This document shows positions 35,892 through 43,243 of a DNA stretch of 64,000 nucleotides, in pieces. The notes beneath the pieces are model-generated. The model saw nothing but the letters and a program-made list of their open reading frames with translations. It ran no database searches and was not told the origin of the DNA. Source of the stretch: Clostridia bacterium (GTDB taxonomy: Bacteria > Bacillota > Clostridia > Oscillospirales > CAG-272). Position 1 is the first letter of the stretch. Every line of letters begins with the position of its first letter. The stretch is from contig JAFQEJ010000055.1 of the NCBI GenBank assembly GCA_017399105.1, positions 28,913-92,912 on the forward strand. The letters run 5' to 3'. Position numbers and translations under genes: made by a program.

Positions 35892-37361
35892 ATGAACAAA
35901 TTACGTATTACAGCACTGCTGCTTGCAATGCTGAGTGTTGTCACTGTTTTTGCATCCTGTGCGGGCGGAGATCAGGACACGGTGGGCAGTGCTGACACAA
36001 CCGCAGATGCTGCGGTTACCACAGCATCTCCCGAAACAACCAACATCGTATATTCTGCCGAGCTTCCCGCTGACATCGACTACACCGGCCGCGATTTCAC
36101 CATCATGGTTTACGATGAGAGCAATGCTACCTGGTATGACGTTGACTTCAACGCTACCGAGGAGAACGGCGAGCCTATCAATGATGCTGTTTTCCGCAGA
36201 ACCGCAAAGACCGAGGAGAAGCTGGGCATCGATATTGAACGCGCTCCTGTTCCGGGCTACGGCGCATCCATCAAAAAGAGTGTTCAGGCAGGCGACCATG
36301 CTTATGACGCAGGCTTTGTCTACACACACGGCGCAGTACAGCTTGCAGAGGACAAGATTCTCTACAACCTGAACGCCATCTCGGATCTCCAGCTGGATCA
36401 GCCATGGTGGGACCAGAACGCAGTCGAGGACCTCTCGATTGACAACAAGCTCTTCATGGTTACCGGCGACATTTCGATCATGTACAAGAAGTCGCTGCGC
36501 GTAGTCTACTACAACAAGGCTCTGGCTGTAAACTATACCCTTGACAACCCCTACCAGCTCATGGACGAGCACACCTGGACGCTTGAGGCTATGACCAACA
36601 TGTCCAAGGCAGTTTCCGAGGACCTGGACGGTGACGGCGACCGCGACGAGAACGACCGCTACGGCTTCGTTTACTCCATCGACTCGATTGCACTGGGTCT
36701 GATTGCATCGGGCGTTGAGTTTGCCTCCAAGGATGCCGACGACCTTCCCTACATCGACTTCTACAACGAGCGCACCCAGCAGATCTGGGAGGACTACATT
36801 GCCCTCTTCTACGATAAGGAAGTTGCCGATAACTGCACTGCAACCGGACACGACGGTGGTGCTATGTTCAGAAACGACCAGGCACTCTTCTGCTGCATCG
36901 AGCTTCACAATATCGAAAAAATGCGCGAAATGGCAAACGACTTCGGTATTCTCCCCATGCCTCTTTACGAGGAGACTCAGGAAGAGTATCACTGCACCAT
37001 CAACCCCCACGTCGCGGCAATGCTCGTCATCCCTGCTGATAATGAGGATGTTACATACACTGCACACGTCCTCGATACCCTCGGCGCAGAGTCCAAGAAT
37101 CTGCTGACTCCCGCATACTATGAGAAGTACCTCAAAGGCAAGAGCGCCCGCGACAACGAGTCCGAGGCTTCGCTTGACATCATCTTCAGCTCTGTCCGCT
37201 ACGACCTGGGCTATGCCTACAACTGGGGCACCCTGGGCGACCTCCCGCTGACTCTTGTTCGTGCATACAAGGAAGACTTCGCTTCCCAGTACAACAAGCT
37301 GCTCTCCAAGGCTGAAAAGGCACTCAGCAAGACCATCGATCACTACGCCGATATGGATTAA
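35892..37361 (+). CDS. Extracellular solute-binding lipoprotein (ABC sugar type), orphan
   Basis: A 489-residue lipoprotein with signal MNKLRITALLLAMLSVVTVF and lipobox ASC (Cys23), followed by an Asp/Thr/Ala-rich linker. The rest is like family-1 sugar-binding proteins: GRDFTIMVYDESNATWYDVDF, EEKLGIDIERAPV, LFMVTGDISIMYKKSLRVVYYNKAL, HTWTLEAMTNMSKAVSEDLDGDGD and YGFVYSID. DLDGDGDRDENDRYG is an EF-hand-like calcium loop that is common in this group. No permease or ATPase gene is near, so it probably uses a transporter encoded elsewhere. AAGAGAGGATTAAG precedes the ATG. Confidence 0.88.
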   Translation: MNKLRITALLLAMLSVVTVFASCAGGDQDTVGSADTTADAAVTTASPETTNIVYSAELPADIDYTGRDFTIMVYDESNATWYDVDFNATEENGEPINDAVFRRTAKTEEKLGIDIERAPVPGYGASIKKSVQAGDHAYDAGFVYTHGAVQLAEDKILYNLNAISDLQLDQPWWDQNAVEDLSIDNKLFMVTGDISIMYKKSLRVVYYNKALAVNYTLDNPYQLMDEHTWTLEAMTNMSKAVSEDLDGDGDRDENDRYGFVYSIDSIALGLIASGVEFASKDADDLPYIDFYNERTQQIWEDYIALFYDKEVADNCTATGHDGGAMFRNDQALFCCIELHNIEKMREMANDFGILPMPLYEETQEEYHCTINPHVAAMLVIPADNEDVTYTAHVLDTLGAESKNLLTPAYYEKYLKGKSARDNESEASLDIIFSSVRYDLGYAYNWGTLGDLPLTLVRAYKEDFASQYNKLLSKAEKALSKTIDHYADMD

Positions 37362-37362
37362 A

Positions 37363-37470
37363 TTCCGAAAACGCGGAGCGTTTTCGGAAAAGAAATTGAT
37401 CTTGACGGTCAATGACCGTCACTTCGGGACTGCGTCCCGAAAACCGATCAATTTCGCTGACCGATGAAGA
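37363..37470 (+). other. Stacked-hairpin element after the solute-binding protein gene
   Basis: First a hairpin TCCGAAAACGC / GCGTTTTCGGA. Then arms GAAATTGATC and GATCAATTTC enclose two hairpins, GACGGTC-AAT-GACCGTC and TTCGGGAC-TGC-GTCCCGAA, which together give a three-way-junction shape. It is non-coding. A looser version lies at about 53030-53105. Confidence 0.7.
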
Positions 37471-37497
37471 TTGGTTCACATATTTAGTTTGAATAAC

Positions 37498-37531
37498 GGG
37501 GCTGTTGCATTGCAAATGCGGCAGCCCTTTT
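37498..37531 (+). terminator. Terminator, copy of the GGGCTG palindrome repeat
   Basis: GGGGCTGTTGCATTGCAAAT followed by GCGGCAGCCC and TTTT. It serves the solute-binding protein gene. Confidence 0.8.
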
Positions 37532-37630
37532 ATCTGTTTCATATTCTTCTATTTCCCTTCGGGGGTTATTCTTACCGTCTTTCATCCTCCCAATTCGAAT
37601 AAAATTGAAACTTTCCCCTTCTTTCCTCTT

Positions 37631-37659
37631 GACATTGAAGCCGTTTTTGTATAAAATAT
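37631..37659 (+). promoter_or_regulatory. rny promoter
   Basis: TTGACA (37631-37636), 17 bases, TAAAAT (37654-37659). Confidence 0.65.
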
Positions 37660-37768
37660 AATTATATGTAATATCGCAGTATTGTTCTCTCTTGTGCTGG
37701 TGACACGATTTCTTTATTACATATTGAATAATTTTAACATATTAGAATTTCATTTAAGGAGGTGCAAT

Positions 37769-39313
37769 ATGGAAATACTGATTGCTTGTATCGTAACGGC
37801 TCTTATCTGCCTTGTGATCGGCTTCTTCGGCGGCATAATCTACCGTAAAAAGGTAGGCGAAAGCGAAATCGGCTCTGCTGAACAGGAAGCGGCACGAATC
37901 CTTGACAAGGCTGAGAAGGATGCCGAAACGACAAAGAAAGAAGCTCTGCTCGCAGCAAAGGAGGAAATCCTCCAACAGAAAACCGAGATGGAGAAGGAGA
38001 TCAAGGATCGCCGCCGCGAGGTTTCCAAGCAGGAGCAGAGATTAACTTCCAAGGAAGAAACCCTTGAGCGCAAGATGGAAGCCCTTGAAAAGAAGGACGA
38101 AACCCTGAACCGCAAAATCAAGGAAAATGAAAGCAAGCTCGAGGAAATCGAGCAGATCAAGCAGCAGCACATCGAACAGCTGGAAAAGATCGCACAGCTC
38201 TCGGCAGAGGAAGCAAAGCGCGAGCTTGTTGAGCGTGTTGAATCGGAGGCTCGCCACGAGTCGGCAATGAAGCTTGCCGAGATTGAAGCGCAGCTCAAGG
38301 AAGATGCCGACGAAAAGGCGAAGAACATCATTTCGCTTGCCATCCAGCGCTGTGCCGCAGATCATGTCAGTGAAGCCACCGTATCTGTCGTCCCGATTCC
38401 CAGCGACGACATGAAGGGCCGTATCATCGGCCGCGAGGGCAGAAACATCCGTACCATTGAGACCCTCACAGGCGTCGATCTTATCATCGACGATACGCCC
38501 GAGGCGATCACAATCTCAAGCTTTGACCCCGTTCGCCGCGAGGCTGCACGCCTTGCCCTCGAGAAGCTGATCTCGGACGGCAGAATCCATCCCGCACGCA
38601 TTGAGGAGACGGTGGAGAAGGCGAAGCGCGAGGTCGATGTGATGATCAAGCAGGCAGGCGAGCGCGCCACCTTCGAGACAGGCATCCACGGCATCAATCC
38701 CGAGCTTGTCAAGATACTGGGCAGACTCCGCTTCCGTACAAGCTACGGACAGAACGTGCTCGATCATTCGATTGAGGTTTCCTTTATTGCCGGCATGATT
38801 GCCGATGAGCTGGGGGTTGATACCGCACTTGCAAAGCGTGCAGGTCTGCTCCACGATATCGGTAAGGCAATGACACAGGAGATCGAGGGAAGCCACGTCC
38901 AGATCGGTGTGGACATTCTCAAGAAATACAAGGAAAACAAGGACGTTATTCACGCAGTGGAAGCACACCACAACGACGTGGAGCCCAAGACCATCGTGGC
39001 GATCATCGTGCAGGCAGCCGATGCGATTTCGGCAGCAAGACCGGGCGCGCGCCGCGAGAACATCGAGAGCTACATCAAGCGTCTTGAAAAGCTGGAGGAG
39101 ATTGCAAACAGCTTCGCCGGCATCGAAAAATCCTACGCCATCCAGGCGGGCCGCGAGGTTCGCATCGTTGTCAAGCCCGAAGAGGTCAACGACGATCAGA
39201 TGGTTATTATCGCCCGCGACATCGCAAAGAAGATTGAGGGCGAGCTGAAATATCCGGGACAGATCAAAATTCACATGGTACGCGAAAGCCGCGCCGTGGA
39301 TTACGCAAAATGA
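37769..39313 (+). CDS. rny: Ribonuclease Y
   Basis: A 514-residue membrane-anchored endoribonuclease that starts mRNA decay. One N-terminal helix ([21 protein letters not shown]) is followed by a long charged coiled coil (about 30-190), a KH domain ([23 protein letters not shown]) and an HD domain ([20 protein letters not shown], then LLHDIGKA with the HD pair, and EAHHND). The start at 37769 has AGGAGG; the earlier ATG at 37682 would put extra residues before the anchor. Confidence 0.96.
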   Translation: MEILIACIVTALICLVIGFFGGIIYRKKVGESEIGSAEQEAARILDKAEKDAETTKKEALLAAKEEILQQKTEMEKEIKDRRREVSKQEQRLTSKEETLERKMEALEKKDETLNRKIKENESKLEEIEQIKQQHIEQLEKIAQLSAEEAKRELVERVESEARHESAMKLAEIEAQLKEDADEKAKNIISLAIQRCAADHVSEATVSVVPIPSDDMKGRIIGREGRNIRTIETLTGVDLIIDDTPEAITISSFDPVRREAARLALEKLISDGRIHPARIEETVEKAKREVDVMIKQAGERATFETGIHGINPELVKILGRLRFRTSYGQNVLDHSIEVSFIAGMIADELGVDTALAKRAGLLHDIGKAMTQEIEGSHVQIGVDILKKYKENKDVIHAVEAHHNDVEPKTIVAIIVQAADAISAARPGARRENIESYIKRLEKLEEIANSFAGIEKSYAIQAGREVRIVVKPEEVNDDQMVIIARDIAKKIEGELKYPGQIKIHMVRESRAVDYAK

Positions 39314-39466
39314 TATCCTGTCGGATAGGAATCGGCAAACATAACTTAATGATACCGATAGTATCTGTCGGTGTACAGATGTTCATGAATTGCAGTGGAA
39401 ATATAGATTTTATATAAAACTACAATGAGCGATATCCGCAGTAATGCGGTGGTTATATGAACAATC

Positions 39467-39498
39467 AAAGCCCGTAGTTCAGACTGCGGGCTTTATGT
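39467..39498 (+). terminator. Hairpin between rny and the phosphatase gene
   Basis: AAAGCCCGTAGT (39467-39478) pairs with ACTGCGGGCTTT (39483-39494), one mismatch. The T tract is poor, so it may only partly terminate. Confidence 0.55.
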
Positions 39499-39513
39499 TA
39501 TGGAGGAATTAAA

Positions 39514-40158
39514 ATGAAGACGATTATTACAATTCAGCATCCTGAGTCTGAACAGCATCTTAACCGTATGATCGGATCCTGGGCGGACTGGCAGCTTACC
39601 TCTCGCGGGACTGCGCAGGCTCGTTCCATTGGGGCGCATCTTGCCGCCGAGCTTGAGGGACGGACTTGTATCCTTTATTCTTCCGATCTGCTCCGTACCT
39701 GGCAAACCGCGGAGATACTTGCAGAGCGCCTTGGTGTTGTACCGGTTTTCACCGATGCTCTTCGCGAATTTAATCTTGGTGCGGCTGTCGGCAAATCGAA
39801 GGTTTGGGCGCGGGAGCATGTGCAGTGTGCCACATGGCAGGGAAGCATCGATTGGCCGCTGTCGGCAGATGACCGTCCCTTCCGGGGCGCCGAATCAAAG
39901 CGTGAGGTTGGGGAACGGCTTTCACACTTTCTCGAAAAAATCATGGCAAGTGACGCCGAAACCATCCTGCTCGTCTCCCATGACGGAACTCTCAGTATTC
40001 TCTTTGCCCTCTGGCTGGAGCTTGATCTCAATATGCTCGAAAGATGCAATATTGCGGGCAGGTCGGGCGGCGTTTCTTTTCTGCGCGAGGATGATGACGG
40101 CCGCCGCAGTCTTGTCCGGCTGAACGATCTATCCTACATTCAACCGAATTTGGAGTGA
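39514..40158 (+). CDS. Histidine phosphatase family protein, QH variant
   Basis: A 214-residue phosphoglycerate-mutase-like phosphatase. The usual RHG catalytic motif is replaced by IQHPESEQHLNRMIGSW, which keeps the nucleophilic His but changes Arg to Gln and Gly to Pro. This is a subgroup I associate with Clostridia. The second His is in VSHDGTLSILFALW, and YSSDLLRTWQTAEIL holds the middle Arg. The substrate is unknown. It is inserted between rny and ymdB; GGAGGAATTAAA precedes the ATG. Confidence 0.85.
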   Translation: MKTIITIQHPESEQHLNRMIGSWADWQLTSRGTAQARSIGAHLAAELEGRTCILYSSDLLRTWQTAEILAERLGVVPVFTDALREFNLGAAVGKSKVWAREHVQCATWQGSIDWPLSADDRPFRGAESKREVGERLSHFLEKIMASDAETILLVSHDGTLSILFALWLELDLNMLERCNIAGRSGGVSFLREDDDGRRSLVRLNDLSYIQPNLE

Positions 40159-40162
40159 AAAT

Positions 40163-40939
40163 ATGCGTATCAACATTCTTTGTATCGGCGACGTGGTCGG
40201 AAGCGAAGCTGTCGCCTATCTCAGCAATCATCTCTGGCAGAAGCGGAGCGAGCTTGGTGCTCATTTCTGCGTTGTCAACGGTGAGAACGCGGCGCCGGGC
40301 AACGGCATCGACGTGGAGTCGGCAAAGATCATCCTCGCGGCGGGCGCAGATGTCATCACTACCGGTAATCACGTCTGGCAGAAGTCGGGCTTCCGCAGCT
40401 ATCTCAACGACAGCGAAAATGTGATCCGTCCCGCCAACTATCCCGCTGGCTGCCCCGGGCAGGGTTATGTCATTGCCAACTGCGAGGGATATCGGGTTCT
40501 GGTCATCAACGTGATGGGCACCGTTTTCCTTGAGTCGCTGGCATCTCCCTTCGAGACGGTGGAGCGCATTCTCGAGCGTGAGCGGGGCAGTTATGATTTT
40601 GCCATTCTCGATGTCCATGCCGAAGCTACCTCCGAAAAAATCGCCCTCGGCAGATACTTTGACGGGCGCATCGGCATCGTGTTCGGTACGCACACCCATG
40701 TGCAGACCGCAGATGAGCAGATTTTCCCCGGCGGCACCGGCTACATCACCGATCTGGGCATGACAGGTCCGGACGATTCGATTCTCGGCGTGAAGGTTTC
40801 CTGCATCCTCGAAAAGATGACGCTGAAGATGCCGGTGCGCTTTGAGCTTGCCGAGGGAAAGATCACCTCTCACGGTGCGCTTTTCACCTTTGACACCGAT
40901 CTCGGTCGCTGTATCGATGCAAAACGGGTACAATTTTGA
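40163..40939 (+). CDS. ymdB: Metallophosphoesterase YmdB (TIGR00282 type)
   Basis: A 258-residue calcineurin-like phosphodiesterase. MRINILCIGDVVGSEAVAYL holds the first metal ligand (Asp10), VNGENAAPGNGI carries the Asn/Glu pair, ITTGNHVWQK follows, and DVHAEATSEK and GTHTHVQTADEQI complete the site. In B. subtilis YmdB affects cyclic-nucleotide turnover, biofilm and motility decisions, and lies between rny and spoVS as here. It starts 4 bases after the phosphatase stop, so the two are co-translated. Confidence 0.94.
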   Translation: MRINILCIGDVVGSEAVAYLSNHLWQKRSELGAHFCVVNGENAAPGNGIDVESAKIILAAGADVITTGNHVWQKSGFRSYLNDSENVIRPANYPAGCPGQGYVIANCEGYRVLVINVMGTVFLESLASPFETVERILERERGSYDFAILDVHAEATSEKIALGRYFDGRIGIVFGTHTHVQTADEQIFPGGTGYITDLGMTGPDDSILGVKVSCILEKMTLKMPVRFELAEGKITSHGALFTFDTDLGRCIDAKRVQF

Positions 40940-40989
40940 CGATTCTGCAAATTTTGTGCCGTTTATATAAGTGAATTTAACAAAATCTA

Positions 40990-41018
40990 TTGCAATTTCC
41001 GACAGGATTATGTATAAT
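40990..41018 (+). promoter_or_regulatory. spoVS promoter
   Basis: TTGCAA (40990-40995), 17 bases, TATAAT (41013-41018). The leader to the ATG is about 155 bases and can fold: AGGTAC (41030-41035) with GTACCT (41074-41079), and CACAC with GTGTG further on. Confidence 0.65.
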
Positions 41019-41180
41019 AGCATTACATTAGGTACCTACGCAATGGGGCGGCAGGTGCTTTGAAGTCATGAAAGTACCTTCACATCACACAACGCTTCCT
41101 CTCTTTCAGGCTAAACAATCTACTTCGGTGTGCATCTGTCCGAGGCAGCTTGCATGCCTAATAAAGGCAGGGAGAATTGT

Positions 41181-41477
41181 ATGGAAATTTTGAAAGTATC
41201 CTCGAAATCCAACCCGAATCTGGTCGCAGGCGCACTTGCGGCGGTGCTTCGCGAGAGCTCGCATGCTGAGCTTCAGGCAGTCGGTGCCGGCGCGGTCAAT
41301 CAGGCTGTCAAGGCAATTGCCATCACCCGAAGCTTCATTGCAGACGAGGGGCTTGACCTCATCTGTGTCCCCTCTTTCTCCGACGTCAACATTGACGGCG
41401 TAGGCAAAACCGCCATCCGCATCGCCGTATCATCGTCGGCGGCGCCGACAGGCGATATCGGCGATAGCAAGGAGTAA
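41181..41477 (+). CDS. spoVS: Stage V sporulation protein S
   Basis: A 98-residue SpoVS starting MEILKVSSKSNPNLVAGALAA, with VGAGAVNQAVKAIAITRSFIA and VPSFSDVNIDGVGKTAIRIAV, all highly conserved. It is an Alba-like DNA/RNA-binding protein acting in late sporulation. SpoVS is usually about 86 residues and ends soon after the IRIAV strand. Here a tail (SSSAAPTGDIGDSKE) is encoded by a copy of repeat R1. The ATG at 41181 is chosen for the family start. Confidence 0.93.
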   Translation: MEILKVSSKSNPNLVAGALAAVLRESSHAELQAVGAGAVNQAVKAIAITRSFIADEGLDLICVPSFSDVNIDGVGKTAIRIAVSSSAAPTGDIGDSKE

Positions 41478-41506
41478 GCCGCATATGCATCCCCCGAGGG
41501 TGACGG
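41434..41506 (+). repeat. Short repeat R1, copy 6, entering spoVS
   Basis: GTCGGCGGCGCCGACAGGCG, ATATCGGCGATAG, then GCATATGCATCCCCCGAGGG. The first part is read as the SpoVS tail. Confidence 0.8.
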
Positions 41507-41513
41507 CATAATG

Positions 41514-41537
41514 GTAGGGGCGACCATCGGTCGTTCG
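41514..41537 (+). repeat. GTAG/REP-like hairpin
   Basis: GTAGGGGCGACCATCGGTCG: GTAG head followed by the palindrome CGACC-ATC-GGTCG. Confidence 0.6.
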
Positions 41538-41715
41538 GTGCCGATTCGGGTATAAATCCTTTTAGAACATGTCGGCGGTGCCGTTGCAATCGTTGCTTGT
41601 TAAAGGCAGCAGTCTGTATATCAATCCCACATGTAAGGGAGGCGTTTTGCCTCCCTTTTTTCATGCATTTATATATAATAAAAAATCGGAGGCAACCCTC
41701 CGATTCAATATTTCA

Positions 41716-43038
41716 TCACAGCGCCGTCAGATCGCGCAGTCCCTCGGGGGTACAGCCGATTCGCTTGAGCATGGCGATGGCGGTGCGGTCAAAGTCGGTA
41801 TGATCAATCAGGCGGAATGCGGCGGCAAGCAGATCTACCAGTGCCGATTCCTCACCGATCTCCTCGGCAAGACCCACGCAGAGGAAGCGAAGCAGGGCAT
41901 AGATGGTGCAGAGCGCGGCAAACTCTTCCTTGAGATTATAGGGGCGATCCTGGAAGGGGAACTGGACAAAAAACATGTGATTGACCAGCAGGTGCTCGAA
42001 GAAAATCGCCCAGTTGGGATAGTCAGATTCGAATTTTGCCTTCAGGCGGTGATAGTTTGCCACAGCATCCTCGGCTTTGCCCAGATTGCGGAGAGCGCGC
42101 TCACCATAATCGCGGATGCTTTCACTGCGCGAATCGAGCAGGGTGACGATCTCCTCGGCGATACCAATGCCAAAGGTGAGGTGCTCTAATGAAATCCCAT
42201 GATCCGTTTTGGCATCGCCAAAGGTAAGATGCGCTAAAGAAATATCGTGATCCATTTTGGCATCGCCAAAGGTAAGATGCTCTAAAGAAATATCATAATC
42301 CATTTTGGCATCGCCAAAGGTAAGATGCTCTAAAGAAATATCATAATTCATTTTGGCATCGCCAAAGGTAAGATGCGCCGCAGAATCATGCAGAATCGCA
42401 TCCAACCCGGCGGCATTGCCGTAGGAAGCTTCGGTGGCTTCCAGCAGGAGATAGAGCCGTGTCAGGCGGTCGACTGGCATATAGCGTCGATCCTGCATGA
42501 CCTCGATATAGCGCATGCGAAGGGCAAGCCCTCTTCCCTCGGTGGCGAAGCGTTCGGTGGGCGGGGCGAGCGGGGGCAGGACAATGGAAAGCGGCGCTTC
42601 CCTGAAGGTGAGCTTTTCGGTGCGGTGCAGGAAGAGCTCGAGGGTAGCTTCACAGCTGTTGGCACAGGAAATTTCATAGCCGCCGCCCTCCTTCATGCGG
42701 ATACCGCGGGGATAGAGTCTGCAGACATCGGGGAGAGGCTCTTCGCCGAGCTCGGCCTGGATTCCGCATCTTCCGTCCTCCATACGCAGGGGGCAGTCTC
42801 CGTCCCAGCGGGGAGAGAACTGCGCGTATTCAAACTCAGAGGGGCGTCCGGTCAGGTGGAGCGCACAGTCCAGTCTGCGGCGCAGGGATTCCGAGCAGTC
42901 GATGCCGAGGAGGGTGAAATAGTTTGTCATCGATATGGTGATGGGCCATCCCACACAGCAGGCATGGCGGCAGTCACCCATTTTACAGGAAAAAGAGGAA
43001 AAATAATCGGGCATGAAATAGGGCTGCGGTTCTTGCAT
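41716..43038 (-). CDS. Flagellin lysine-N-methylase-like protein (FliB family)
   Basis: A 440-residue FliB-type protein with the N-terminal cysteine cluster SFSCKMGDCRHACCVGWPI (Cys18, 23, 27, 28), CGIQAELGEEPLPDVCRLYPR and ISCANSCE; it probably binds an iron-sulfur cluster. FliB methylates flagellin lysines in Salmonella, but no flagellar gene is in this window and other substrates are possible. Residues about 222-286 are a perfect-looking tandem repeat of 16 residues (HLTFGDAKMDYDISLE, four copies plus a partial one) inserted in the middle of the fold. The start at 43038 is MQEPQPYFMPDYF; MPDYF eight codons later is an alternative. Confidence 0.85.
   Translation of the reverse strand: MQEPQPYFMPDYFSSFSCKMGDCRHACCVGWPITISMTNYFTLLGIDCSESLRRRLDCALHLTGRPSEFEYAQFSPRWDGDCPLRMEDGRCGIQAELGEEPLPDVCRLYPRGIRMKEGGGYEISCANSCEATLELFLHRTEKLTFREAPLSIVLPPLAPPTERFATEGRGLALRMRYIEVMQDRRYMPVDRLTRLYLLLEATEASYGNAAGLDAILHDSAAHLTFGDAKMNYDISLEHLTFGDAKMDYDISLEHLTFGDAKMDHDISLAHLTFGDAKTDHGISLEHLTFGIGIAEEIVTLLDSRSESIRDYGERALRNLGKAEDAVANYHRLKAKFESDYPNWAIFFEHLLVNHMFFVQFPFQDRPYNLKEEFAALCTIYALLRFLCVGLAEEIGEESALVDLLAAAFRLIDHTDFDRTAIAMLKRIGCTPEGLRDLTAL
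42172..42378 (-). repeat. 48-base tandem repeat inside the fliB-like gene
   Basis: About four and a third units, each containing TTGGCATCGCCAAAGGTAAG on the plus strand and 48 bases long, so the reading frame is kept. The middle units differ at only a few positions. Confidence 0.9.
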
Positions 43039-43190
43039 ACATAAAACTCCGTAATACAAAAAATGGAACGGTAGTATTATAATCCCGAAATATGACATAA
43101 AAACCTATAAAATGTAAATAAAAACCACTATAAGGAAAATAATAGAAAAATATTTTACTATCCGGGGTGGCGAGAGTCGAATAACAAAAG

Positions 43191-43235
43191 AAACTGCCAT
43201 GCTTCGGACAACAAAATCCGGCATGGCAGTTTTCA
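43191..43235 (-). terminator. Terminator after the first GxGYxYP gene
   Basis: AAACTGCCATGC (43191-43202) pairs with GCATGGCAGTTT (43221-43232), an 12-bp perfect stem beginning 12 bases past the stop. T runs occur on both strands, so it may work both ways. Confidence 0.75.
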
Positions 43236-43243
43236 GTTTAAAA

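Noticed and set aside
40981..41180. 6S RNA or SRP RNA at the spoVS leader
   Set aside because: The promoter and length are suitable, but I could not find the SRP tetraloop region or the 6S central bubble with confidence.
42172..42378. Possible CRISPR array in the fliB-like gene
   Set aside because: The 48-base units are contiguous and keep a reading frame inside a protein.
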